Assembly: GCA_028829895.1 (NCBI GenBank)
Contig: CM054177.1
Location: 28,843,564-28,907,563, forward strand
Length of the DNA: 64,000 nucleotides
Direction: 5' to 3'
DNA from: Sinotaia quadrata
Taxonomy: Eukaryota > Mollusca > Gastropoda > Architaenioglossa > Viviparidae
In this document: positions 1 to 12,239 of the stretch, piece by piece
Layout: every line of letters begins with the position of its first letter
Numbering within the stretch: the first letter of the stretch is position 1
The notes under the pieces: generated by a model
What the model saw: only the letters and a program-made list of their open reading frames with translations
The model's database searches: none
What the model was told of the DNA's origin: nothing
Position numbers and translations under genes: made by a program

Positions 1-160
1 AAATGCTTTTATTCTTGAAAATATAAACATTTCTGAGATAATCCCTAAATTTAAAAGACATGTCTTATCAATTTTTTTTTTAGCTATAACATAAATTAAT
101 AATATATAAAATTAAAACTATGATCACACAAAGTCCGTGAATTTATTAATGTTATCTCAC

Positions 161-303
161 CATGATCTGATCTGCAAGCTCCCTAGAAGGAGTAAGGATG
201 ATGATTGATGGACAGTTTGTCGACTCCTTTGTCAGACCAGCTCTTTTTCTTCCTAATAACATGTCCAGTGCTGGCAATAGGTATGCTAATGTTTTACCTG
301 AAC
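161..303 (-). CDS. DDX28: DDX28-like helicase, exon 5 (motifs I to Ia)
   Basis: The exon is 143 nt with acceptor CTTTTAG and donor GTGAGA. It completes the Walker A motif (GSGKTLAYLLPALDMLLG) and runs through an insert of about 15 residues to motif Ia (ILTPSRELADQIM), which contacts RNA. It ends in phase 0. The five exons together give 223 residues of continuous frame. The DEAD box, SAT, and the C-terminal RecA domain (motifs IV-VI) must lie beyond the left edge; I did not find a convincing sixth exon in bases 1-160. The gene is therefore partial only because of the window, with no sign of decay. Confidence 0.92.
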
Positions 304-1191
304 CTAAAAGTAAAACAAAAATCAGTCAGCTATGAAAATGATGGAGTAAATCTTACAAGTTGTATGTTATTTATGTTGTGAGGGCTTCAAATTTATAACT
401 ACAATAAAGTACCCAAAATGACAAGCCAGACAGTAAGAGAGCAAGCTCTTGATTACTTGGTACACAAGCAATCAGAATTCTCAAGCTACTGGCATCAGTT
501 AAAAATTTTAAAAAAGAACAGTTAAAACAGAATTTTTATTTTATTAAAATTTGTTTTGACAGAAATGGCTTAACCATTATTTTCCCTCAAACATGAGCTA
601 TTACAAATACCAGTGATCAAACTTTTTATTGAATTTCTTGAAAAGTATAGTGAAAGGTCTATCAAAAGTGCCTACAAGTTCTGAGGCAGTTCAGAGGCAT
701 TTGTGTTCACCATCATGCCTTAAGCTCCAGTCACAATAAAAACTGATTTCTCGCTCATAGTGACTAAAATTGCACCACCTTCACCACAACCCACCCCACT
801 CCATTAAAAAATAATAGTATATTATTGGATATGGAATACATCACATTTACAATACAGAAAAATACAATTTCTACATTATTTCCTTTTTCACTAAATATTA
901 CTTTCTATACATCATGCTAAATATACTCTAGTTCCAATTTTAGCTCTGATAGTCAGCATATCCTTATTGCAAACTATCATAAAAGAAAAAGATTAAGAAT
1001 AATATAGAGTGAAATTATGCATATTTACAATCAATTTATAATTTTCTATTTGCATTGCATGCAAAAGCACAACTTGACTTAAAACTGTTGACAGTTATTT
1101 AATTTACTTGAAAAGCTGAACCTGACTACTAAACGACAACAATAAAAAGCAAAAAAATTATACAAAATGGAAATAAACTACATATCCTAAC

Positions 1192-1249
1192 CTGTTTCAG
1201 CAGCGCATAACACGTGTCCTCCTTGCTGGATTGCAGGGATTGCTGCATT
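1192..1249 (-). CDS. DDX28: DDX28-like helicase, exon 4 (first part of motif I)
   Basis: A short 58-nt exon reading NAAIPAIQQGGHVLCAAETG, with acceptor TTTATTAG and donor GTTAGG. It ends after one base of a Gly codon, so the Walker A motif (AAETGSGKT) is split between this exon and the next; the join restores the Gly exactly. The wording H-V-(L/V)-C-A-A-E-T-G-S-G-K-T is closer to DDX28 than to most DEAD-box proteins, which usually have A(x)TGSGKT with Gln or Arg ahead of Thr. As far as I know the human DDX28 gene has no introns in its coding region, so this multi-exon form is either ancestral or secondarily acquired. Confidence 0.88.
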
Positions 1250-1723
1250 CTAATAAAGTAATAAAGATATGTATTATTATTTGATTATGTTTAGAAAACA
1301 AGATATATTCAGTGACTTCAAACTACTTTATATCTAAAACTACAATATATATGCATGTGGCAAAAGCATTACTTAGTATTTACAATATTCACACTTTAAA
1401 AACTTTCTTTCCATATAAATATTTCAGTAACAATACCCCAAACTTCCAATTATGAATCTAAGGGCAATCTCAAAACAAAAAGAAAGAACAATATGCAAAA
1501 TGGTTGAAACTATTAGTCATAGATCTTGCTGTCATAAATCATTATATCTACTTACATTCAACTATAATCGTTTAAGAATCATTTGTTCTATTATATTAAA
1601 TTTATTTCACTAACAACTAAAATCAATAAAGAGTCATCCAGTCTATTACACTGGCATACCCTGCCACTAAAAACAACAATCACTAAAGAACCAAAGATAG
1701 CAAGCAACAAATAGCATCCTGAC

Positions 1724-1837
1724 CTGTATGCAAGTTGGATTATCATATCCGAGTGCCTGCAGAGCCTTAATAATGTCTTCTTTCAAAAGGAAGTCTGCAA
1801 AAGTCTTTTCCACTGAAGCAGACAAGAGGGCAGGGTT
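1724..1837 (-). CDS. DDX28: DDX28-like helicase, exon 3 (Q-motif region)
   Basis: The exon has 38 codons, phase 0 at both ends, with acceptor TTTAAACAG and donor GTCAGG. It reads from NPALLSAS through KTFADFLLKEDIIKALQALG to PTCIQ. It covers the upstream aromatic (Phe of TFADF), the helix before the Q motif and the Q motif itself (Pro-Thr-x-Ile-Gln), which binds adenine in DEAD-box proteins. It joins without a frame break to exon 4, which begins NAAIPAIQQGG. Spacing between the aromatic residue and the Gln is normal for the family. Confidence 0.9.
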
Positions 1838-2779
1838 CTGTTTAAAAAAACAAAAACATTTTGTATAGGGAAAAAAAAATAAATCAAACGCAACATTTCA
1901 TTTAATGTGTATATAATATTTGGAGAAACAAGTCCTAATCTATTCCATTAAAGGTTTGCAACTGCCAATACTGTGTACAGATATTTATTAAACTAATTAG
2001 TACCAAACTAATTTATATATATCTCTATGATCTATCTCCACAACATGAATCACTTTGCATATTATCTCAATTTCCACAAGCAGCTAAAATAGATCAGATG
2101 GAATGATATGGTTGATTTTGAGATTCCACTTGATTTGGAAAGATCCTGTAAGAATTTATAGTATTTGGGCAGTGTTTGATTTTTAAATATCAAGCTAAAG
2201 CATTTTGAAAACAAAACCATTTACTTCTCTTAAAAGAGGTTAAATGTCACACTTTTTGAACAGATTCCTTGTCACCACCATCCACCCTCTTTAAATGTCA
2301 AACAGCTCAAGCTGCTCTCTAGTCGAAAGGGGAGATAATGGCTAGCCAGTGACTCATCGGATCTTGCATAGATGTTGTTTACAAATACCCACATACAAAT
2401 GAACTAAGGTGTTTGTTTGGATGAAGTTTTTATTCTGTATGCAGGGTTATGAGTAGGCTGGCATGTATGTATGTGAGAGTGTACTTTTTTATAAAATTTA
2501 AAAATAGCATATCTCTGGAACCAATTGAGATAGCTTCACAATTTTTTTTATTTTTCATGTTTTAAAAAGTTTTAAATGAAAATAACAAAAGTGAATGCTT
2601 GATTTTATTATTTATTTTTGGTGCTGCTAACTACTTATATTGCATTATTTTTGGGAATAAATACACTATTTATTCCTTCACTTGCTTTGCATGTGATTGG
2701 CTAATTTTTCAAAAAATCTCTCATAAATTGTAAGATATTACAATAAATTTCTGTATAGCAAACAAAAACTATAACTAAC

Positions 2780-3052
2780 TTTTCCATGACACACCAGAGT
2801 GAAATAATCACCAGCTGATTTACGACTCTTCCAGTTGTATGAAGCCAAAGATGTAGGGCTAAAATCACTGTAAGTTTGTCCATGATGGTGATTGTAGTTG
2901 CTATTTTTGCATGCAACAACTAATGGAGATTTGAAAGAGCTTTTCAATTTTTTCTTGTACTGCAGTCTTTGACTTTGTTCTCGTTGTTTCAAAAGTTTTT
3001 CCTGCATTTTATGAGGTACTGTGATTCTTGGAAGATCCTTACTAGCTTGTAT
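2780..3052 (-). CDS. DDX28: DDX28-like helicase, exon 2 (N-terminal extension)
   Basis: The exon has 91 codons, phase 0 at both ends, an acceptor TTTCACAG and a donor GTTAGT. It encodes the basic extension ahead of the helicase core. Two short stretches match what I know of DDX28: LPRITVPHKMQEKLLKQREQ resembles the region just after the vertebrate presequence (Leu-Pro, Val, Pro, then a Gln-rich helix). SYNWKSRKSAGDYF resembles the Trp-Lys-Ser-Arg...Asp-(His/Tyr)-Phe segment before the Q-motif domain. The middle (about residues 50-80 of the protein) is rich in Lys, Ser, Asn and His, and looks disordered. Removing the introns on both sides keeps the frame open, which is the main evidence that this exon is real. 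Confidence 0.82.
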
Positions 3053-3682
3053 CTGTGAAAGAATTTTCTTTTCTTTAGTAAATGCAGCAGATGATCATTA
3101 TACTTTGCATGCTAATTAAAGCCATTAGGCAACTGGTAAGTTTGAAAAAATCTGAACTTTCACTAAAGTATAATATAAATATCAAAATATTTTATTGGTA
3201 CACAATACAGAAACATCTACAACTACAAGAGTCAAAGCTGCCATCTATTTAGATTAATTTATCATGTATCAATTAGCTTACTTATTTCTGTATTCATTTG
3301 TCATTGTTAATAATTAATTATTGTACTAATGAAGGCTAGATTACTGAAACATTTATAATGTGTTATAATGTGTTTTTGTATTGTGTACCTATATAGTATT
3401 GTGAATTTTCATAAAGCATTGGTTTCCATTTTAAAATCTTCTGTAGCTGTCAAAATATTTACAGTGTTAAAGTAAAAGATATTTATTAAATTATAATTAT
3501 TCTATAAAAATTAAAATTATAGTTGCTTTATTTTACAAAATTAATTCAAAGAGTGTTAAACTACATTCATAATCCACAAGTATTTCAGTAACTATGAAGA
3601 ATATAAAATTATAATTTTCAGGAAGTTAAATAAATTCAAACATTTTAACAAAATTAAAGAGAAAATATTAACAAATACTAAC

Positions 3683-3766
3683 AGCAAACAACCGTCTAGG
3701 CTGCTGCATGACATAAGCAGCCTGACAATAGCGACATATCCGCTGGATAACTTTAGAAGGTATCAT
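3683..3766 (-). CDS. DDX28: DDX28-like helicase, exon 1 (mitochondrial presequence)
   Basis: This is the first coding exon (28 codons) of a DEAD-box RNA helicase read on the minus strand. It starts MIPSKVIQRICRYCQ and ends PRRLFA before a GTTAGT donor, in phase 0. The segment has several Arg and Lys and no Asp or Glu, as expected of a mitochondrial targeting presequence. That fits DDX28, which in vertebrates acts in mitochondrial RNA granules and large mitoribosomal subunit assembly. The start is the first ATG that joins in frame with the later exons. The frame stays open upstream to a good acceptor (TTCTTTTGCAG near 3810), so an extra upstream coding exon is possible. The family call comes from the downstream exons; the targeting role is inferred. 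Confidence 0.72.
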
Positions 3767-4316
3767 CTTTAGATCATTCAAACAATATTTCTTTAATGAT
3801 GTGCACAGTCTGCAAAAGAATAAAGTATGATAGTCTTTTGAAACATCAAGTGAGGTACATAAAAATTAATATATGTAAAATATTAATTAAAATTATAATA
3901 TATAACATGGTTGATAAAATATCTAATTTGCAACATCACTTTATGAATTTAATTTCTTGTATCAAATATTTTAATTTATAATTGCTTTGAAACATTGACT
4001 GAGTAGTAGGCATGGGAATTGACAAAGGGGCTAGGGTAATACTGGTCATTTAGACTGGGCTTGAGGGGGGTTCAATGATTTTGCAATTTACACAAACATA
4101 AAATAAAGTCTTATCTTTTATTATAATGATACTGCAACATACCTTATCCTTTTCAAGCTTTTAAGTCACACTGGGGATTAGTAACTACAGTAGTACTAGT
4201 ACTGTTATGATGACATATATATAAAACTGCTGATATAGTCTTAACAGAAAGTTCCATATTAATATTATTATGACTATTAATATATTAGTATTTGTCTTGT
4301 GAGATATAACTTTTTC

Positions 4317-4448
4317 TTAACCAGTGCCAATTTCATTTATAGTGCGATTTGCTGTCATCAAATGTCTCTCCAAACTGGATAATGTCTGTGCAGTATGCCA
4401 TTCCCCACGATCACCGACAAGGACAACACATGCGAGAGTATTAAAATT
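4317..4448 (-). CDS. Possible terminal exon, unknown protein
   Basis: A 43-codon open segment plus stop on the minus strand, just upstream of the helicase 5' end. It reads from NFNTLACVVLVGDRGEWH through TAQTLSSLERHLMTANRT to INEIGTG and TAA. It is preceded by a usable acceptor (TTAACCAG), and its composition is less AT-rich than the surroundings. It could be the last exon of a gene lying to the right on the same strand. I do not recognise the protein, no partner exon was found, and splicing it to the helicase exon at 3766 does not keep the frame. It may be a chance open frame. Confidence 0.22.
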   Translation of the reverse strand, partial: NFNTLACVVLVGDRGEWHTAQTLSSLERHLMTANRTINEIGTG

Positions 4449-6178
4449 CTGGTTAAGTTCTTTGCTCAGTTTGATTCATTGTACTCTGATACTAGTTGCT
4501 TTCTCACTCAAACTCGCAGTTATGCTTTTTTATGTTAAAAAAACATTGAAACATATTCATACTGAGTATCATGAGGGTCGTATGCTACAATAAAGCCATG
4601 GTCCAAGGATCATAAATACATTCCAAGTTTATATAATTCCCTTGCCTGACAGTAGTTTATTGCTTTAAAGTTTAATGTTTGTTTTTCCAAAGGCAAACAA
4701 ATTATAAAAACATATATAATAAGCAAGTTCAATATCTTTAAAGATAAAATAATTTTTGATTAAAAAAACTCTATAATTGTTCTCAGTTAATAATAAAAAA
4801 GTGTTAAATATGTTTTTTTTTTTCAAAAGCAAAGAAATTATATATTATCAGCAAGTTCAATATCCTTAAGTTTAAAGATAATTTTTTACTTTTAATAAAT
4901 ATTGTATAACTGTTCTCAACTAATAACAACAAAGTAATAATTATATAAAAACTAATCACATTTGACAAAAAAGTAATATTATTATTACTATATCCTGTTT
5001 AATTTAATAAAAAAAACTTATTAAAATTTTATAGGAGCACTCATTCACTGTGCATAATGATTCTTCTTTTTTAACCACATCACTTTATCAGAGTAATAAA
5101 TAAATCATTAAATGACATTACGATACGAGTTCAAACCATTGCATTCTATAATTTATTATCACTCTAATCTAGTGCTAAATGGAAAGAAAGTTAAAGAATC
5201 TAAACAATTAAAAACTACAACTAGAAGTTTAATCGCAAAATGGCACAAATACTATAGTACTGAAATGTCAAAATAATTTGTTTATTGTAACAACGTATCT
5301 AAATTATGTTAAATATACAAAAATAAGATAACACTTTATTAACCCGAACATTTAATCTCAAAGATAATTAATCACATACATTATTACATAGATGATAGAG
5401 GGCACGTACTTCTTTCTGCTATTTGCTAACAGAAGTTCACATGTATCATCTGTCTGCTAGACATATTTAAAGAAAATCCGTTTTGAGAGTTCAACCAAAT
5501 AGGAATATATACAAGTTACTTGCACATGCAGATACCACCTAAGTTCTTTCCCTTAGTTGAGACAAGCAGCCGGGTTCCAGTATGGGAACACAATTGTGGA
5601 GAGATTTAAATAATTAAACTGAAATAATGCAAATTAAAGCGTATTATTTTTTAGTTTCTACTTAATGATTTTTGTTTGTTTGTAATGGCATAAATATTCA
5701 AGCGAATAGCCAATCTGTTGTTTTAACTATGATCTTTGTCGGTTAGGCAATAGATCAAGTATAATGATCGTCAGTAAAATAGTACAGTCCGACTTCAAGT
5801 GTCCATAATAATAATATTATTATAATAATAATAATAAGAGATAAGAAATTACACAAATATAAATTTCTTACATAATGTCTGAATTTTTGTTTTGCACTTG
5901 CTGATATAAGAAATAACAAAACGTAAGACGTTATTAGGTTTATACATGCATTGATTGATACAAAGTTTCATTGATATCTGCATATCTATTAACAATGATA
6001 TTACTTTCTTCTTAAGTTTTGCGGGTCTTGTTCCCCCAAACAGGATATTTAATAATTTGTTGTTTTACTCTTTTTTTTTTTAAACCATGAAAACTAACGC
6101 GACATAAAAAATTCTTAAGTAGACCGAGTAAAATGTTTTACAGATCGCTTTATACGTTTATATTTCATTGATAATTAT
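4449..6178. other. Intergenic, AT-rich, no gene seen
   Basis: I see no gene or clear repeat apart from a short (ATA/AAT)n run at about 5807-5837. A faint low-AT patch at 5500-5610 could be a non-coding exon but has no support. Confidence 0.6.
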
Positions 6179-6347
6179 TATCAGAAGTGATTGATCTGAG
6201 GATCTTTACCCTTCTTGTTTGTTTGTTTTGTGTGGTAAATTTAATTCTATTTATTGAATTATTATCTGAAATGAGAGGCCTGTGGATCTTTACCCTTCTT
6301 GTTTGTTTGTTTTGTGTGGTAAATTTAATTATATTTATTGAATTATA
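6179..6347. repeat. Tandem duplication, 84 bp x 2
   Basis: Two adjacent copies sharing GATCTTTACCCTTCTTG followed by a (TTTG)n run and AATTTAATT, at 6201 and 6285. Confidence 0.85.
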
Positions 6348-6689
6348 GATTCAGTAAATTGGGTTTAAATCCTCTCCTTATATAGAGCTCAGTGCTTTGG
6401 ACAGTATTTTTCCTGACTAATTCCTCAACTAAAACTCCTAGCTTTTCAGCGTTCCATTTTGTTCAAATTGGCGAAGAAAATAAATAACAATGTACTTCTC
6501 TTGAACAACATTTCACAAAAATTCTCCTTTTGGCCAATATTCAATAGCAATATCAGAGTCTAGTCGACCTAGCGTAATACGACAGACTTCAGTAACAAAT
6601 ACTCGTCTTCTTTCTCAAAACAAACTGGCTACAAGGCAGCTTGTCTGGCACGTGAACTTGGCTGTTTTTCCATTTTCATAAAGGCCTGT

Positions 6690-6800
6690 TTTTCTTCAAT
6701 TGCATCTGTTTCAGTGGCTTAGCAATGGATTGTGCAGCTTGTGCACAAGGACCCCGACAGTCAAGGGGGGGGGGCCCTGGCAGCGAGAGGAGTCTATATA
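6690..6800. repeat. Possible transposon remnant with poly-G
   Basis: TTCAGTGGCTTAGCAATGG, then a GTGCACAAGG stretch, then a G10 run. The CAGTGGC(G)TAGCAA opening resembles ends of degraded elements seen in many invertebrate genomes. Its boundaries cannot be set from one copy. Confidence 0.3.
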
Positions 6801-7065
6801 CATGTATTTTGTATGCAACGAAAGCAACGTTTCTGGTGACTATATTATGTAACTGATGGGTACACACTTTGCAGCAAGACTACAAATTGCAGACGTTGGT
6901 AATGTGCCCACGGCAATAAAGATAAATAACTGCCTACAAATCAGAGACGGGATAGAGTTGAATAACAATTATTGTTTTACAAAGTGGAGACTTGATGAAG
7001 TTCTAAGTTCTCTATCTGCAATAATTGTCTACAAATCGCAGACGTAATAATCACTGCAAAAAAAT

Positions 7066-7159
7066 ACTACTAATAAATATGATAATTAAATATGATAAAT
7101 AAATTCAAATTAACTACTAATAAATATGATAATTAAATATGATAAATAAATTCAAATTA
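7066..7159. repeat. Tandem duplication, 47 bp x 2
   Basis: Two nearly identical AT-rich 47-bp copies starting ACTACTAATAAATATGATAA at 7066 and 7113. Confidence 0.9.
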
Positions 7160-7696
7160 TCAGTTAGAATTATGATCTTTATGTATTCACACTATATCAA
7201 AGAATAAAAAAATATTATGATCTAAGTGTGCCAAAAACAAGGCCCATAACTTAAATGAAATGAAATGATACTAATTCATTCAAACGTTTGTTGTTTGTTA
7301 CTTATTTCAAAATTGTTTTATCTGCTGAACCACATATTAACAAAGCATTTTTCAAAAAAATTACATGTACACATTTGTAATGATGTGACTCTAGAATATA
7401 ACCATTTAAATGCGTCGATACAGACTTATTTTCAGTTAAAACTGTAAACCACTTCTACATATATCAATCAATACTTTTCTAAAATCTGATTTCCTCTATA
7501 TTAATATGTGCTATATTGAAATACAAAAGTAATTATGATATTAATAATGCTTTAAAGTTAAAGTTAGATGTACATGCTATTAAATGAATGAAAATTATAT
7601 TTAGTGCAGTTATTTTTAGTAAATTTGCATGCTCACATACTCTCTCACGTTTGTACTCTAGAAAAAATAAACTTTGTATAATATAATGAAAGTTGG

Positions 7697-8082
7697 GACG
7701 CCAATGCCACTTAGTTAATGATTATGATTATTAATTAATTAATCATTCATAACTAATTAAAGTGATGAGAATCTTAATTTATGATATTAATAATTCTCCA
7801 GTAGACATCATTCGTCTCTCTCTCTTGGTGGATATGCAGGCACTATAAACGTTTTCTCACTTCTTCGACATTAATGACAACATTTACCGTCACAATATTT
7901 CTGTAGGAGGAAAACTTCTTACTAAAGGAGAAGACAAATCCGTCTTTAATCTATATTTAATCTATATCCACCTGATTTCTTCTCCAACATAAGCTTATCA
8001 ATAAGTGTAAAAGGGCCAATAAGTTTAACAATAAATTTATTAAATCAACAATCAAATATACACAGGACAAATACAATACAAT
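7697..8082 (+). mobile_element. Dispersed repeat family R1, copy 1
   Basis: The element is about 390 bp. It opens GACGCCAATGCCAC, contains ATTAATAATTCTCCA, a TAAACGTTTTCTC block and ACAATATTTCTGTAGG, and ends near TTATTAAATCAACAATCAAA. The same order of blocks is found in reverse at 42753-43136, and truncated at 35866-36075 and 51320-51473. It has no coding capacity. It is probably a non-autonomous element; I could not define its class, and no clear terminal inverted repeats or target duplications were seen. Confidence 0.8.
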
Positions 8083-8530
8083 TTTTTCTTAACTGTGATG
8101 CTCTAAGGATTTTATTGTAATTAAATTTGTTGAGTTTTTGTATAATTGTATCTTCCTTGTTGTCAGAAAAATCCTCTAAACTGTAAATTTAGGAGAAATG
8201 TCTCCTGACAAATTGTGTATTTAACACGTACACACGTTCTTGTTTTTACTACATGTGAAGCATTTTAACTGAATTTTTGTTCTCATTTCTAAAGTAATCT
8301 AGCAATGATATATTTTTGCCTATTTGTTGTGGCCAGAAAAATGTATTAGTTTATGGATAAGATATGTGCGTGGATGTATGAGAGAGATGAAAGGATGGGA
8401 AGCTAAATTATTTCTTACACACAGACTGACACACCTGTGATAATTATTCTCAAGAAAACAGTTTCTTCAAGCCATGACTCATCCAGTTGGTCATTTTATT
8501 CACCAGCTCTGTAACTGGAGTCATTCTGTG

Positions 8531-8642
8531 ACTTCATTCCAGTTTGGGTCTATGATATTATCTTCAGTCGGAATCTCCCAACTTCATTCCAGTTTGGGTC
8601 TATGATATTATCTTCAGTCGGAATCTCCCAACTTCATTCCAG
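8531..8642. repeat. Tandem duplication, 50 bp x 2.2
   Basis: ACTTCATTCCAGTTTGGGTC begins exact copies at 8531 and 8581, with a third partial start at 8631. Confidence 0.95.
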
Positions 8643-9124
8643 CTATTGCAACTTAAATGAACTGTTACCTATTCATCTTGTGTACTCCCACAGACTGCAA
8701 TGTACTTTCTGCAGTTTGACAGTTGTGTTAAAACCTTCCTTAAAGACTTCAAACAAGTATCACTTTTTCACTGTCAGCCGCTGTTTACTGTTTCTTAAAC
8801 TATGTTTGTACTGAAGTCTAGTTCACCATTATTTAATGTTTCTTAAACAGTAATGCCTTTGCTGTGTCTTAAAATTTACTCTTTTTTTAAGAACCGAGAT
8901 ACAGAGAAATACAACTCAACGCATGATGTTTGCACAGTGAGCTTACTATCTGTCCTCCGAAACCATTTTCCGATTAAGATGTTTTTTGTTTTTTTTAACC
9001 ACCTATATTCGATTTGCAACAAACATAAAAAAAAACATGAAAAGTGCTTGAACATTTAAATCTACATAGAAAACAAGCATATAACTAACATGTTTGCCTA
9101 TCGCATGCAACTAACACATATAAC

Positions 9125-10560
9125 CAGCATAATCAAGTAATACAGACAGCTAAAAAGACCACCAATACAAACATCTAGCACAGACAACTAATACAGACAT
9201 TATTACAGACAACTAACACAGACAACTAACACAAACAACTAATACAGACAACTAATACAGACAACTAACACAGACAACTAACACAGACAATTAATACAGA
9301 CAACTAATACAGACAACTAACACAGACAACTAATACAGACAACTAATACTGACAACTAATACAGACAACGAATACCGATAAATAATACAGACAACTAATA
9401 CAGACAACTAACACAGACAATTAATACAGACAACTAATACAGACAACTAACACAGACAACTAATACAGACAACTAATACTGACAACTAATACAGACAACG
9501 AATACCGATAAATAATACAGACAACTAATACAGACAACTAACACAGACAACTAATACAGACAACTAATACTGACAACTAATACAGACAACGAATACCGAT
9601 AAATAATACAGACAACTAATACAGACAACTAACACAGACAAATAATACAGACAACTAATACAGACAACTAACACAGACAGCTAACACAGACAACTAACAT
9701 AGACAACTAATACAGACAACTAACACAGATAACTAACACTGACAACTAATACAGACAACTAACACTGACAATTAATACAGACAACTAATACAGACAACTA
9801 ACACTGACAATCAATACAGACAACTAATACAGACATTATTACAGACAACTAACACTGAAAACTAATAAAGACAACTAATACAGACAACTAATACAGACAA
9901 CTAATACTGACAAATAATACAGACAACTAATACAGACAACTAATACTGACAACTAATACAGACAACTAACACAGACAACTAACACAGACAACTAATACAG
10001 ACAACTAACACAGACAACTAATACAGACAAATAATACAGACAACTAATACTGACAACTAATACAGACAACTAACACAGACAACTAACACAGACAACTAAT
10101 ACAGACAACGAATACCGATAAATAATACAGACAACTAATACAGACAACTAACACAGACAAATAATACAGACAACTAAGTAACACAGACAAATAATACAGA
10201 CAACTAAGACTGACAACTAATACAGACAACTAATACAGACATTAATACAGATATTAGTACAGACAACTAACACTGAAAACTAATACAGAAAACTAATACA
10301 GAAAATACAGATAATTCACATTAGTCAATTAGTACAGAAAACTATTACAGGCAACAAATACAAAAAAACAAGTACAGACAACTAATACAGAAAACTAGTA
10401 CAGATAACCAATACAGAAAACAAACAGACATCTAATACAGGCAACTAATAAACACAACTAATACTGAAAACTAGTAGAGTCAAGTAATACAGAAAACTAA
10501 TATAGACAACACAGGCAACTAATACAAAAACTTACTACATAGAACTAATACAGACAACTC
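9125..10560. repeat. 13-bp minisatellite with higher-order structure
   Basis: About 1.4 kb of a 13-bp unit, ACAGACAACTAAT or ...AAC. A variant triplet (CAACGAATACCGATAAATAA) recurs at about 9369, 9499, 9590 and 10109. These spacings (130, 91 and about 519 bp) are whole or nearly whole multiples of 13, so blocks of units were copied together. The last 300 bp is degenerate. Confidence 0.95.
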
Positions 10561-10901
10561 GTATAGACCACTAGTTAATTCGTAGACTAAATTATGGAAG
10601 ACCAACACACTGACATATTGACAACGTCACTGACAGCCGACCAGTGCTGACAAATTGAGCATTGGACTACGCTTTAAGATGCAGCGAGAAATGAAAAGAG
10701 AAGAATGGCTGCATTGTCACAAAATCTTGATAACAAAACAAGTCTGGCCAGCCTGAAAAGAAAAGACTGTTGTGAAGACTGAGCTAACATATGTTCTTGG
10801 GAGTCAGAAGTATTGAAAGAATGCATTTAAATAGCAAACAGCACACCGACAAATCAAGAAACCCAGGTATACGCTTTTATTGTATCTAAGAGATTGGTTT
10901 T

Positions 10902-10904
<3 letters not shown>

Positions 10905-10976
<72 letters not shown>

Positions 10977-10989
10977 ACACACACACACA
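10905..10989. repeat. (CA)n microsatellite
   Basis: Near-perfect CA run with one interruption; open frames over it are composed of Thr-His or Cys-Val repeats and are not genes. Confidence 0.97.
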
Positions 10990-11404
10990 TGCCAGGCACG
11001 CGCTTGAACACACAGACAGACAAACATACCACGCACGCGCGCACACACACAAAGTATATACAATTTGTCTGTAAGATGTTTTATAGTACATCTGATTAAT
11101 ACTGAAATCTTGGTTACAAACCTTCATCGCTATTGGCCTTTATTTACAATATGTTTGCATAAAATTTACTTTGATATGGATTTTATATTACATTAGATTA
11201 CTACTGAAATATGTGTAAGGGTGTCCATTACGTCTGATTATAAATACACATTGCAGATAAAAATTTATTTTGATGAATAAAGAAAATTTGCACATTTATT
11301 GAAAATCTAATAACCTGTAACGTATTAATTTTTTCAAAGGTATAATGAGTTTATTAATAAAAGTAATCTATTTTGCTCACTTATAATACATCGATGTTTA
11401 AATT

Positions 11405-11551
<147 letters not shown>

Positions 11552-11729
11552 ATTATACTTACCTATCAAACCAAACAAGATGTCAGAGAGACTCCCCTTA
11601 CTGATTTTATTAGCAGAAGGAAACAGCTGAGATTTCCAAACATACTATTGCATAATAGTGTGTAATTGTGAGAATGTATGAGTGAGTAGTGGGCATCTTT
11701 CGCGCGCGAGTGTATGCGTATGGGCGAGG

Positions 11730-11731
<2 letters not shown>

Positions 11732-11782
<51 letters not shown>

Positions 11783-11788
11783 GTGTGT
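11732..11788. repeat. (GT)n microsatellite
   Basis: Perfect GT run of about 49 bp preceded by a CGCGCGCG patch at 11700. Confidence 0.97.
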
Positions 11789-11932
11789 ATTAGGATACTG
11801 GGAGTGGGTAGGCGGAAGGTGCCAAATGCTTTAATGCCTGTATTAATTGCATCAGAACTTCCCAATCAATGACATCCACATTTATTGCTCCCCAAATCAG
11901 TGACATCATCCACAACACATTCCCCATCTTAC

Positions 11933-12075
11933 TACTACGACTAATACAGGAATAAGGCATGAAATCTTTTGATATATGTATTTCCACACTGACAAAATGA
12001 TCTGCGACTAATACAGGAATAAGGCATGAAATCTTTTGATATCTCTATTTCCACACTGACAAAATGATCTACGAC
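11933..12075. repeat. Tandem duplication, about 70 bp x 2
   Basis: Two copies of a block containing GACTAATACAGGAATAAGGC and TTTCCACACTGACAAAATGA. Confidence 0.9.
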
Positions 12076-12239
12076 TATTATAAAACATAAAATGTTACGA
12101 TGTCAAAATGTCGACAATGACCTGCCAAGAACATGAAGAGTTTTGTGGATTTTGTTTGCATTAAAATTGAACTCGCAGATTAACCATTTGTCTTTTTAAT
12201 TCAAGTCTCCGAGATTACCCTTTTTTTCTCTATCACGTA

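Larger units (their letters stand above)
304..3682 (-). other. Introns of the DDX28-like gene
   Basis: The four introns are 304-1191, 1250-1723, 1838-2779 and 3053-3682. All are AT-rich with GT-AG ends. I saw no other gene in them, only short T and A runs. Confidence 0.75.

Noticed and set aside
10804..11127. Cys-Val or Thr-His rich open frames over the (CA)n run
   Set aside because: Pure translation of a dinucleotide repeat with short unrelated flanks. The same applies to frames at 21176-21425, 46605-46846, 47640-48108 and 27938-28222.
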